From Thiocapsa marina 5811 (lineage in GTDB: Bacteria > Pseudomonadota > Gammaproteobacteria > Chromatiales > Chromatiaceae): DNA of 64,000 nt. The position numbers and the translations under genes were made by a program. Where the stretch lies: NCBI RefSeq assembly GCF_000223985.1, contig NZ_AFWV01000013.1, positions 124,001 to 188,000 on the forward strand, written 5' to 3'. Shown piece after piece: positions 37,001-44,775 of the stretch; the stretch's first letter is position 1; the number at the start of each line of letters is the position of its first letter. The notes beneath the pieces are model-generated. The model was not told the DNA's origin and did not search any database. It saw only the letters and a list, made by a program, of their open reading frames with translations.

Positions 37001-38945
37001 GGCGATGGTCTCGGGCGACGGCTCCTGTATGGGCTGCGGCGAGAAGACCGTGATCCACCTCTTCACGGCCACCGTCGCCGCGCTGATGCAGACCCGCGTG
37101 AAGCGCCACCTCGCCGAGATCGACGACCTGATCAATCGGCTCGAGACCCATGTGCGGCTTAAGCTGGCGGCCAAGATCGACCTGACCAACAGCGCCGCCA
37201 TCAGCAAAGCGGTCAACGCGCACAAGGACGCGGATCTGCGCCTGTCGGATCTGTCGGCCGAGCTGGATCAGGATCGCAGCGCCGAGCCCGTCGATCCCGA
37301 GTGGCTGACCTGGGTGACCGGTGTGCTCGACAAACTCCGGCACCTCAAGGCCCAGTACACCGCCGCCCAGCCGCGCTCGGCCATGGGCATCGTCAACGCC
37401 ACCGGCTGCTCCTCGGTCTGGGGTGCGACCTTCCCCTTCAACCCGTATCCCTTCCCCTGGTCGAACCACCTCTTCCAGGACTCGCCCTCGATGGCGCTCG
37501 GTCTCTTCGAAGGCCACATGCGCAAGATGGGCGAGGGCTTCAAGGCGATCCGCATGGCGCGCCTGGAGCTCGAGCGCGGCTACAATCCGGCCGAGCACGG
37601 CGAGGCCCTGACCTATTTCGGCTGGAAGGACTTCTCCGACGAGGAATGGCTGCTCTGTCCCCCGGTCGTCGCGGTCGGCGGCGACGGGGCTATGTACGAC
37701 ATCGGCTTCCAGAACCTCTCGCGTGCGCTCATGTCCGGCCATCCGGTGAAGATCATGGTGCTCGACACCCAGGTCTACTCCAACACGGGTGGTCAGTCCT
37801 GCACCTCCGGCTTCATCGGCCAGGTCGCGGACATGGCCCCCTACGGCAAGGTCGGCAAGGGCAAGACCGAGATCCGCAAGGAGATGGGGCTGATCGGCAT
37901 GGCCCATCGCACCAGCTTCGTGCTCAACGGTGCGGCCGCCAACCTCACGCACCTGCTCGAAGGCTTCATCGACGGACTCAATGCCCGTCACCCGGCGCTG
38001 TTCAACATCTACACCAGTTGTCAGCCCGAGCACGGCATCGGTGACGAGATGTCCACGCACCAAAGCCGCATGGCGATCGAGTCGCGTGCCTATCCGTTGT
38101 TCCGGTTCGACCCGGATGCCGGCACCAGCTTCGAGGAATGCTGCTCCATCGAGGGCAACCCGAGCATCGACCAGGATTGGATCAACTGGACGCTGAAGTA
38201 CACCGACGAGAAGGGCGAGCCGGCCGAGATGACCGTCCCCTTTACCTTTGCGGACTTCGCGATGACCGAGGGGCGCTTCCGCAAGCACTTCCGCAAGGCC
38301 CCGCCCGAGACCTGGAACGACTCCATGATCCCCATGGCCGAGTTCCTGGAGATGGACGAGGACGCGCGCGTCGGACACTTCCCCTACGTCTGGGGCGTGG
38401 ACGCCAAGAACCGCTTGATGCGCGTCCTGGTCTCCCAAGAACTGGTCGAGTCCTGCGAAGAGCGTCGCGCCTTCTGGACGCAGCTGCGCGGGATCTGCGG
38501 ACACCTCAACAAGGTCGACGTCGAGCAGGTACGCAACCAGGCCAAGGCCGAGATGGCGCAGAAGCTCACCAGTAGCCTACTCGCCATGGCGGGCGGCGAC
38601 GCGGGGGCGCTGGCGACCTTGGCGGGCGGCGGCAACGGCAACGGTGCCGCGGCAGCCGGCGGCAACGGCGCCGGCAACGGCAACGGGGCGTCCGACTGGG
38701 AGGCGGTCTGGGTCGAAACACCCGAGTGCACCGCCTGCGACGAGTGCATCACGATCAATCCCAAGATCTTCAAGTACAACGGCGAGAAGAAGGTCGAGGT
38801 GATCGATCCCAAGGGCGGCTCCTATCAGGACATCGTCAAGGCCGCCGAGAAGTGCACAGCCGGCTGCATCCACCCCGGGACGCCGTGGAATCCGGCCGAG
38901 GCGGGACTCGATAAGCTGCTCAAGCGGGCGGCGAAGTACCAGTAG
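34008..38945 (+). CDS. giant pyruvate:ferredoxin oxidoreductase with fused ferredoxin, within the rnf operon
   Basis: This 1645-residue protein oxidises a 2-oxoacid, probably pyruvate, to acyl-CoA and reduced ferredoxin. It has the PFOR order: YPITPST (44-50), gamma domain (VGGWGAVTTGKN), ferredoxin clusters at C792-C802 and C929-C939, TPP domain with C1007, C1010, C1134, C1338 and D1226 in GGDGAMYD. It exceeds a normal PFOR by about 450 residues: an insert between the two clusters, a helical insert before C1134, and a Gly/Asn/Ala linker (about 1527-1561) leading to an extra ferredoxin (C1574, C1577, C1580, C1616/C1620). ATG 34008 has GAGAAG upstream; ATG 34023 is possible. It lies between rnfB and rnfC. 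Confidence 0.9.
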   Translation: MFGKPMFGNKDEKQVKYPGTRMAMDGNTAVIMCEREASDAAGAYPITPSTQMGEYWAEEVAKGHLNVSGNPLIFVEPESEHAAAAVTAGMSMTGLRAVNFSSAQGVAFMHESLYAAVGKRLPYVLNIGARAITKSSLNVHCAHDDYHCIDDTGFTQVYGKSAQEAADLNLIARKIAELTLTPAAVGQDGFLTTHLIEPLLVPERELIAEFCGRPDDIIACPTPAQKLVYGPTRRRVPMVWDVDNPVTSGSVQNQDAYMQAVAAQRPYFFDHIEPIAEQVMDEFHALTGRRYQRVSGYRTEDADYLILGQGSMITQAEAVADYLRETRKLKIGIVNLTMYRPFPGDLVGQMLKGRKGVAVLERTDQPLAEDLPVMREIRAALTKCLENGSMEKGERLPYPDYAVYRQGDMPRLYSGCYGLGSRDLQPEGLIAAIENMLPGAAQRKFFYLSVDFIRKPFDPKDEIRIQALKDAYPHIGELALRGSENPNLLPKGAITVRMHSVGGWGAVTTGKNLAMTLYDLLGFDIRANPKYGSEKKGQPTTYFLSAAPEPIRLNCEYTYVDVVLSPDPNVFTHSNPLAGLDRGGRFIVQSSLDNPEQVWASFPPAARKYIVEHEIRVYYIDGFKIAREEASDPELQIRMQGNTFQGAFFAASPLMERAGLDEAGLFAAMEEQIRHKFGAKGERVVQDNLRIVRRGFDEIVEIVDKPMISGQLLPRKEVGLPVMLKQLPEGDGGVTDVHRFWEQTGAFYASGRGSDNLADPHMALSLMPASSGVYRDMTQIRFTYPKYVPENCTACGNCFSVCPDSAIPGLVNSVSDIFAAAIARVERGMPTQHLRRETRNVEKRLRKLIDAAGDSPDMRALMDQAVLETLAAYQGEPEHKAVVEQEFGLMMQALGDYQFAVTKPYWSNREKKQKGSGGLFSITVNPYTCKGCNECIEVCDDGALVSEPQTTQTIEEMRAKWDFWLDLPTTAPDFIRIDDLDDKIGALETLLLDKSNYQAMVSGDGSCMGCGEKTVIHLFTATVAALMQTRVKRHLAEIDDLINRLETHVRLKLAAKIDLTNSAAISKAVNAHKDADLRLSDLSAELDQDRSAEPVDPEWLTWVTGVLDKLRHLKAQYTAAQPRSAMGIVNATGCSSVWGATFPFNPYPFPWSNHLFQDSPSMALGLFEGHMRKMGEGFKAIRMARLELERGYNPAEHGEALTYFGWKDFSDEEWLLCPPVVAVGGDGAMYDIGFQNLSRALMSGHPVKIMVLDTQVYSNTGGQSCTSGFIGQVADMAPYGKVGKGKTEIRKEMGLIGMAHRTSFVLNGAAANLTHLLEGFIDGLNARHPALFNIYTSCQPEHGIGDEMSTHQSRMAIESRAYPLFRFDPDAGTSFEECCSIEGNPSIDQDWINWTLKYTDEKGEPAEMTVPFTFADFAMTEGRFRKHFRKAPPETWNDSMIPMAEFLEMDEDARVGHFPYVWGVDAKNRLMRVLVSQELVESCEERRAFWTQLRGICGHLNKVDVEQVRNQAKAEMAQKLTSSLLAMAGGDAGALATLAGGGNGNGAAAAGGNGAGNGNGASDWEAVWVETPECTACDECITINPKIFKYNGEKKVEVIDPKGGSYQDIVKAAEKCTAGCIHPGTPWNPAEAGLDKLLKRAAKYQ

Positions 38946-38964
38946 GCTCACCACGACGCGCAAT

Positions 38965-38991
38965 CGCATCGGACCCGTCGGGCCCGATGCG
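38965..38991 (+). terminator. intercistronic hairpin before rnfC
   Basis: Stem CGCATCGG/CCGATGCG, extended inward by three further pairs around one mismatch. There is no T run after it. It may attenuate or stabilise the transcript between the PFOR gene and rnfC rather than end it. Confidence 0.45.
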
Positions 38992-39030
38992 GTGCGCGAT
39001 CCCGATCCCAACCCAACACAGCAGTCACGC

Positions 39031-40377
39031 ATGGGTCTTTTCAGTCTCTTCCAGCGCCATCGCACCTTCGACCACGGCATCTACCCGGTCGAGCACAAGG
39101 AGCTGACGGCGGACAAGCCGATCCGGCGGCTCCCCTTCGCGCCCGAGCTGGTCATCCCGCTCGCCCAACATAAGGGGGCGCCGGCCGTTCCTCTGGTCAA
39201 GGTCGGCCAGGAGGTCGTCCGCGGCGAGCCGATCGCCCGCGCCGAAGGTTTCGTGTCGGTGCCCATGCATGCCCCTGCGACCGGGGTGATCCGGGCGATC
39301 GCACTGACGCCCACCGCCGACGGCCCCAAGACCTCGGCCATCTTTCTCAAGGTCTACGAGGCCGCAAGCCAAGAGGTCCTCTATGACCTGGAGCGCGACC
39401 TCGACGCCATGACGCCCGAGGAGATCGTCGCGGCCGTGCAGGATGCAGGGCTGGTCGGACTCGGGGGCGCGGCCTTCCCGAGCCACGTCAAGATGAAGCC
39501 CCCGGCGGGCAAGCTCATCGAGACGGTCGTCGTCAACGGCTGCGAGTGCGAGCCCTATCTGACTTGCGACCATCGGATCATGCTCGAGCAGAGCGATGCC
39601 TTGATTCGCGGCATCAAGCTCGCGCTCAAGGCGACGGGCGCCAAGCGGGCGATCATCGGTGTGGAGGACAACAAGCTCGATGCGGTCGCCCATCTACGAG
39701 CGGTCATCCCGAAGGATCTTCCCATCACCGCGGAAGCCGTGGAGACGAAGTATCCGCAGGGCGCGGAGAAGATGCTCATCAAGAGCCTTCTGCGCAAAGA
39801 GGTTCCGGTCGGTGGTCTGCCGGCCGACATCGGTGTCGCGGTCTACAACGTCGGAACACTCGCCCAAATGGGCGATCTCTTGCCGCAGGGCAGGGGACTG
39901 ATCGAGCGCGTCGTCACCGTGAGCGGTCCGGCGGTATCCAATCCGGGCAACTTCATGGTCCCGATCGGCACACCCTTGCGGTTCCTGCTCGGACAGGTCG
40001 GGCTCGCAGAGGATCGCGTCGGCGAGGTCATCCTCGGCGGTCCCATGATGGGCATGGCCGTCGCCTCGCTCGATGTGCCGGTGACCAAGGCCGTCTCGGG
40101 TGTCGTCGCCCTGGAACGGGAGGACCCGGATCTGGACCGGCGCAAGGTCTACCCCTGCATCAAGTGCGCCGAATGTCTCAAGGCCTGTCCGGTCTCGCTC
40201 AATCCGTCGATGCTCGGCGAGCTCGCGCTGGCCCGCCAATACGATCGCATGGCCGAGGAATTCAACCTGGATCAATGCTTCGAATGCGGCTGCTGCGCCT
40301 ATGTGTGCCCATCCAACATCCCGCTGACGCAGTATTTCCGGATCGCCAAATCGATCAATCGAGATCGCAATGCCTAA
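39031..40377 (+). CDS. rnfC: Rnf complex subunit RnfC
   Basis: RnfC is the peripheral subunit that binds NADH and FMN and exchanges electrons with the other Rnf subunits. It has the GLGGAAFPSHVK FMN region, NGCECEPYLTCDH, and two cluster motifs starting at C376 (CIKCAECLKACP) and C416 (CFECGCCAYVCP). The length of 448 residues lacks the long Ala/Lys-rich tail of E. coli RsxC. ATG 39031 is chosen over an upstream GTG. The end overlaps rnfD by 8 nt. Confidence 0.95.
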   Translation: MGLFSLFQRHRTFDHGIYPVEHKELTADKPIRRLPFAPELVIPLAQHKGAPAVPLVKVGQEVVRGEPIARAEGFVSVPMHAPATGVIRAIALTPTADGPKTSAIFLKVYEAASQEVLYDLERDLDAMTPEEIVAAVQDAGLVGLGGAAFPSHVKMKPPAGKLIETVVVNGCECEPYLTCDHRIMLEQSDALIRGIKLALKATGAKRAIIGVEDNKLDAVAHLRAVIPKDLPITAEAVETKYPQGAEKMLIKSLLRKEVPVGGLPADIGVAVYNVGTLAQMGDLLPQGRGLIERVVTVSGPAVSNPGNFMVPIGTPLRFLLGQVGLAEDRVGEVILGGPMMGMAVASLDVPVTKAVSGVVALEREDPDLDRRKVYPCIKCAECLKACPVSLNPSMLGELALARQYDRMAEEFNLDQCFECGCCAYVCPSNIPLTQYFRIAKSINRDRNA

Positions 40378-41419
40378 ACCCATCGAAATCAGAACCTCCC
40401 CGCATTTGAAGCGGGCGCTCAGCGTCGACCGCATCATGCGCAATGTGGTCTTTGCGCTGCTGCCGATCTGCGCCTTCGCGGTCTTTCAATTCGGGCTGAG
40501 CGCCCTGCTCCTGATCCTCACCACCACCGGTGCGGCAATCGCGACCGAGTGGTTTTTCGCGCGGGCGAGCGGGCGGGGCAACACCGTCTCGGATTGGTCG
40601 GTCGTCATCACCGGCATCCTGCTTGCGTTGACCTTGCCTCCCGGCTTCCCGCTCTGGATGGCGGCGGTCGCGGCCTTCGTCGGCGTGGCCTTGGGCAAGG
40701 CGCTCTTCGGCGGGCTGGGCTACAACGTCATGAATCCGGCCTTGGTCGGACGCGCCTTCGTGCAGGCGGCCTTCCCGGTCGCGATCACGACCTGGACGCC
40801 GGCGTTCGCGCCCGGCCGCTTTACCGAGGTCATCCCCTCGACCTTCACGCTGCCCTTCATGCAGCCGATCCCGGTCAAGGATTGGGTCGCGGCTCTGCAG
40901 CTCGATGCCTGGACCGGCGCCACGCCGCTCGCGTTGCAGAAGTTCCAGCAGATCGAGCCATCCGTTACCGATGTCTTCACCGGGATGATCGCGGGCTCCG
41001 CCGGCGAGACCTCCGCGCTCTTGATCCTGATCTGCGGACTCTGGCTTGCCTTCAAACGCATGCTGGACTGGCGCATCCCCGTCGCCGTGATGGCTGGTGC
41101 CGCACTCACGGCGCTGCCGTTTTGGCTCATGGACAGCAGCCTCTATCCGAGCCCCTGGTTCGTGCTCTTCTCGGGCGGACTCATGCTCGGGGCCTGGTTC
41201 ATGGCGAGCGACATGGTCGCCTCGCCGGTCACCACCAGCGGCGTCATCCTCTACGGGCTCTTCATCGGCATCGTGACGGTTGTCATCCGACTGTTCGGCG
41301 GGCTCGTGGAGGGCGTGATGTACGCGATCCTGCTCGCCAATGCAGCCGGACCCTTGATCTCGAGCTGGACACAGCCACGGGTCTACGGTGCGCTCAAAAA
41401 GACGCGGGAGGCGGAATAG
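40370..41419 (+). CDS. rnfD: Rnf complex membrane subunit RnfD
   Basis: RnfD is a membrane subunit related to NqrB, with about ten helices and a covalently bound FMN. The flavin threonine is expected at T185 in TGATPLAL. The NPALVGRAFVQAAFP and GAWFMASDMVASPVT blocks are family hallmarks. The length of 349 residues is normal. It overlaps rnfC at its start and ends 3 bp before rnfG. Confidence 0.95.
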   Translation: MPKPIEIRTSPHLKRALSVDRIMRNVVFALLPICAFAVFQFGLSALLLILTTTGAAIATEWFFARASGRGNTVSDWSVVITGILLALTLPPGFPLWMAAVAAFVGVALGKALFGGLGYNVMNPALVGRAFVQAAFPVAITTWTPAFAPGRFTEVIPSTFTLPFMQPIPVKDWVAALQLDAWTGATPLALQKFQQIEPSVTDVFTGMIAGSAGETSALLILICGLWLAFKRMLDWRIPVAVMAGAALTALPFWLMDSSLYPSPWFVLFSGGLMLGAWFMASDMVASPVTTSGVILYGLFIGIVTVVIRLFGGLVEGVMYAILLANAAGPLISSWTQPRVYGALKKTREAE

Positions 41420-41422
41420 CCG

Positions 41423-42127
41423 ATGAGTATCAAGGTCGAGCTTCAAACACAATCACAACCGGGCCCCGGTACACAGGTCGCACCGAGCTGGCCGATGTTG
41501 CGCACCCTGGCCGGCATCGCGATCCTCTCGGGCCTCTTGGTGGTCCTCGTCTATCAGGCGACCAAGCCCATCATTACCGAGAACGAGCGGATCCTGACCG
41601 AGCAGGCGGTCTTCGAAGTCCTGCCGGGCGCCGTTTCGAAGGTCGATTTCGTGCTGACCGAGCAAGGTTTGGCTCCGGCGGGCGAGGGGGCCGTCGGCAT
41701 GGCCGTGTTCGTCGGTTTCGGGGCCGATGCAGAGCTGCGGGGCGTGGCCTTCCCGGGCGCGGCGCGGGGCTATCAGGACGTGATCCAGTTCCTCTTCGGC
41801 TACGATCCCGCTTGCGAATGTATCGTCGGCAGCAAGGTCTTGCGATCGACCGAGACACCGGGGCTGGGGGACAAGATCGACACGGATCCGGTCTTTCTCG
41901 AGAACTTCGTTGCGCTCGACGCCAGCCTGAACCCCGCGGGCACCGCCTTGGCCAATCCGATTGTCCTGGTCGCGCACGGCACCAAGACCGCACCCTGGCA
42001 GATCGACGGCATCTCGGGCGCGACCATCTCCGGCAAGGCGATGGCACGTGCGGCCAACGACGCCGCGGAGCGATTCGTGCCGAGCATTCGCAGGGATCTC
42101 GCCAAGCTCGCCGCGGCAGCGCCGTGA
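41423..42127 (+). CDS. rnfG: Rnf complex subunit RnfG
   Basis: RnfG is a single-span membrane protein with a periplasmic domain that carries FMN on a threonine, here T201 in ISGATISGKAM. The membrane segment is about residues 27-50. GYDPACECIVG and TETPGLGDKI match the family. The length of 234 residues is usual. FMN attachment would need an ApbE flavin transferase, which is not in this window. Confidence 0.95.
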   Translation: MSIKVELQTQSQPGPGTQVAPSWPMLRTLAGIAILSGLLVVLVYQATKPIITENERILTEQAVFEVLPGAVSKVDFVLTEQGLAPAGEGAVGMAVFVGFGADAELRGVAFPGAARGYQDVIQFLFGYDPACECIVGSKVLRSTETPGLGDKIDTDPVFLENFVALDASLNPAGTALANPIVLVAHGTKTAPWQIDGISGATISGKAMARAANDAAERFVPSIRRDLAKLAAAAP

Positions 42128-42160
42128 TCAGAACCCTCTTCGCGCAACGAGGCACGACCC

Positions 42161-42823
42161 ATGGCTGAATTGCCCAATCCGCAAGAAAACCTGAGCCTGG
42201 ATACCTTCCTGAGGGGGCTCTGGACCGAGAATCCGGTCTTCGCGATGCTGCTCGGCATGTGTCCGGTGCTGGCCGTCACCAACTCGACCATGAACGCCAT
42301 CGCGATGGGGCTGGCCACGACCTTCGTGCTGGTGTGCTCGAGCCTGTTGATCTCGCTGCTGCGCAACTGGATCCCCAAACAGGTCCGCATCGCCAGCTAC
42401 ATCATCATCATCGCGACCTTCGTCACCATCGTCGACTACGGGATTCAGGCGATCAGCCTCGAGCTCTACGCCGCACTCGGTGCCTTCATTCAGCTGATCG
42501 TGGTGAACTGCGTCATCCTCGGGCGCGCCGAGGCCTATGCCTCGAAACAGCGACTGCATACGACGCTCGTCAACAGTCTCGGGATGGGCGCGGGATTCAC
42601 CATCGCACTGCTCGCACTCGGCACCGTTCGGGAGATCCTCGGCAGCGGAAGCATTCTCGGTGTCGCGCTGTTCGGAGAGGGCTTCCAACCCTGGGTCGTG
42701 ATGATTCTTCCGCCGGGCGGCTTCTTCGTGCTCGGGGCGTGGTTGCTGCTCTTCAACTGGCTACGTCTGCGCAAGGAACGCAAGGTCATGGAACAATCCG
42801 GAGTCGCCGCAAATGCAGGATGA
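42161..42823 (+). CDS. rnfE: Rnf complex membrane subunit RnfE
   Basis: RnfE is one of two related six-helix membrane subunits (with RnfA), homologous to NqrD. Together they hold an iron-sulfur centre in the membrane. LGMCPVLAVT carries the conserved cysteine in the first helix, and VVNCVILGRAEAYAS the second. The length of 220 residues fits. The last 11 nt overlap rnfA. Confidence 0.95.
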   Translation: MAELPNPQENLSLDTFLRGLWTENPVFAMLLGMCPVLAVTNSTMNAIAMGLATTFVLVCSSLLISLLRNWIPKQVRIASYIIIIATFVTIVDYGIQAISLELYAALGAFIQLIVVNCVILGRAEAYASKQRLHTTLVNSLGMGAGFTIALLALGTVREILGSGSILGVALFGEGFQPWVVMILPPGGFFVLGAWLLLFNWLRLRKERKVMEQSGVAANAG

Positions 42824-43403
42824 ATCGCTCTACTTCATCTTTCTGAATGCCGCTGTCGTCAACAACTTCGTCTTGGCGCTCTTTCTCGGCATTTGCCCGT
42901 TCCTCGGTGTCTCGGCGAAAAAAGACACCGCCTGGAACATGGGGCTGGCGGTCATCTTCGTGATGCTGGTGAGCTCCATGAGCGCCTACGGGATCAATTG
43001 GCTCTTGACCGAGCTGGATCTGCTCTTCCTGCGGCTCATCTGCTATATCGCGGTGATCGCCTCGGCGGTGCAATTGGTCGAGATGTTCGTCAAGCGCTAC
43101 AGCCCCGCGCTGTTTCGCTCGCTCGGTATCTTCCTGCCCTTGATCACAACCAACTGCGCCATCCTGGGTCTCGCGCTCTTTCAAACCGCGAAGGAATACG
43201 ACTTCATACAGAGTCTGATCTATGCGCTCGGCGCGGGGGCCGGCTTTATGCTGGCCTTGATGCTGATGGCCGGGCTGCGCGAGAAGCTCGAGCTCGCCCG
43301 CGTACCCAGCGTCAGCCAGGGCGCGGCCATGAGCCTCATGCTGGCGGGACTTCTCTCGCTCGCCTTCATGGGCTTCGCCGGGCTCGGAGGCTCGCATGGT
43401 TAA
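42813..43403 (+). CDS. rnfA: Rnf complex membrane subunit RnfA
   Basis: RnfA is the partner of RnfE and a homologue of NqrE. The cysteines in FLGICPFLGVS and TTNCAILGLALF are the expected ligands of the intramembrane iron centre. The length of 196 residues and six helices are normal. The order rnfB-...-C-D-G-E-A resembles the CDGEA(B) order of anaerobes rather than the ABCDGE order of enterobacteria. Its stop overlaps the next small gene. Confidence 0.95.
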   Translation: MQDESLYFIFLNAAVVNNFVLALFLGICPFLGVSAKKDTAWNMGLAVIFVMLVSSMSAYGINWLLTELDLLFLRLICYIAVIASAVQLVEMFVKRYSPALFRSLGIFLPLITTNCAILGLALFQTAKEYDFIQSLIYALGAGAGFMLALMLMAGLREKLELARVPSVSQGAAMSLMLAGLLSLAFMGFAGLGGSHG

Positions 43404-43563
43404 GGTGCTCTCGGCCTCGCTGGTCATCTTTGCGGTGCTCGCGGCGTGGGTCCTGGTGGAACGCATCTATGCCGGCTTCGCCGCCCGTCATCCGGAGCTC
43501 GGACCCTTCCGACGCAACGACGGCGGCTGTTCATGCGGCAGCGGGAGTTGCGAACGGCGGTGA
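43396..43563 (+). CDS. 55-residue Cys-rich single-span membrane protein (NqrM/FeoB-associated-like)
   Basis: This very short gene starts inside the end of rnfA (8-nt overlap) with GGAGG 5 nt upstream. The product has one membrane helix (about 5-24), a short linker and a C-terminal Gly/Ser/Cys tail with C45, C47 and C52 (CSCGSGSC). The layout resembles NqrM, which is needed to mature Na+-NQR, and the FeoB-associated Cys-rich membrane proteins. A role in delivering iron to the RnfA/RnfE centre is my inference; the overlap with rnfA suggests it belongs to the complex. Confidence 0.7.
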   Translation: MVKVLSASLVIFAVLAAWVLVERIYAGFAARHPELGPFRRNDGGCSCGSGSCERR

Positions 43564-43706
43564 TTGTCAATCGCCGGGCCGATTCGGGCCTGAGACCGAA
43601 AGCGGGCATTTTTCAGCTTCTTCGTCGCGGATGCGACGGCGAATCATCACATCCATCTCGTCTCGGCTCCGATGGGGCCGACAAAGTTATAAGGAGCAGC
43701 TAAACC

Positions 43707-44567
43707 ATGAGTGAAGCCCCGGCCGATTTGGGCCCGACGACTCAGGCGTTCATCAAGGATTCCAGGCGAATCACACCCGAGAGATCCGAAGAGGTCCGCC
43801 ACATCACCCTTCAGGTGGCCGATCCGGCTTTTCAATTCGTCGAAGGTCAAAGCATCGGCGTGATCGTTCCCGGCCCGCATCCGTTCGGCAATCCGTACCA
43901 TATCCGGCGTTATTCGATTGCAAACGCACGCAGTCTTCCGGTCGACACCGGGGTCGAGATCGATCTTCTGGTACGCCGCTGCTTCTACATCGACGAGGTC
44001 AGCGGAGAGCGCTATCCGGGCATCGCCTCGAACTATCTTTGCGACGCGAAGACGGGCGCCGCATTGACGATCAACGGCCCCTATCTGAGTCCCTTCAAGA
44101 TGCCGTTGGACAATCGCGCCAACCTGCTCATGATCGGGACCGGGACCGGCATCGCACCTTTCCGTGCCTTCGCGCAGCTGATTTACGAGCGGCGCGGCGA
44201 TTGGAAGGGGCAGGTTCGGCTCTATTACGGTGGCCGCAGCGGGCTGGATCTCATGTACACCAACGACGAGAGCACCGATCTCGCCAACTATTACGACGAG
44301 AAGACCTTCAAGGCGTTCCGGGCCCTCGGCACGCGCCCCTTGATGACGTCCTCGCAAGCCTTGGAGCGCGGTCTATCCGACAACGCCGAGGATGCGTTGC
44401 AGCTCATCAAAGAACCCGACACGCATGTCTTCCTGTCTGGACTGGGCAAGATTGCAGCGGTGTTCGATAAGGTGATGGCGGATCGGGTTGGATCGTCCGA
44501 GGAGTGGACGGCGATCAAGCAAAAGATGATCGACGAGGGACATTGGTCCGAGCTGATTTACGATTGA
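43707..44567 (+). CDS. fpr: plant-type ferredoxin:NADP reductase
   Basis: This FAD enzyme passes electrons between ferredoxin and NADP(H). The FAD-binding RRYSIAN and NADP-binding GTGTGIAPFRAF motifs are present, and the C-terminal EGHWSELIYD resembles the aromatic end of plastid-type FNRs more than bacterial Fpr. The length is 286 residues. AAGGAG lies about 11 nt before the ATG. It is separated from the small Cys protein by 143 bp but in the same direction, so it is plausibly part of the rnf-PFOR redox module. Confidence 0.88.
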   Translation: MSEAPADLGPTTQAFIKDSRRITPERSEEVRHITLQVADPAFQFVEGQSIGVIVPGPHPFGNPYHIRRYSIANARSLPVDTGVEIDLLVRRCFYIDEVSGERYPGIASNYLCDAKTGAALTINGPYLSPFKMPLDNRANLLMIGTGTGIAPFRAFAQLIYERRGDWKGQVRLYYGGRSGLDLMYTNDESTDLANYYDEKTFKAFRALGTRPLMTSSQALERGLSDNAEDALQLIKEPDTHVFLSGLGKIAAVFDKVMADRVGSSEEWTAIKQKMIDEGHWSELIYD

Positions 44568-44589
44568 TCTCGGGGATTGACCGACCGGT

Positions 44590-44673
44590 CCGTAGGGCGG
44601 ACAAGCGAAAGCGCAGTCCTCCGAACCCAGCGCCGGCGCTGGTGGGCTGCGCTTTCGCTTGTCCACCCTACGG
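44590..44673 (+). terminator. large imperfect hairpin after fpr
   Basis: Arms of about 29 nt (44590-44619 and 44645-44673) pair with only two or three mismatches; both contain ACAAGCGAAAGCGCAG or its complement. The position, 22 bp after the fpr stop, suits a terminator. The sequence looks like a REP-type repeat. Confidence 0.65.
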
Positions 44674-44775
44674 ATCTTGTTCGGCTTAAGGCGTTCGTCC
44701 AGCCTTCGGGTTCTTTTGGGCGTTGGTGCGGGGTGGATGGGTTTCGCTGCGCTCTACCGACTCATCCTACGCGGC

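Noticed and set aside
35556-38504. A 982-codon open frame on the minus strand opposite the giant PFOR gene (similar long frames lie opposite pepN, nifJ and the pot genes).
   Set aside because: High GC content keeps the antisense frame free of stops. The plus-strand products have full motif sets, and the antisense products show no recognisable domains.
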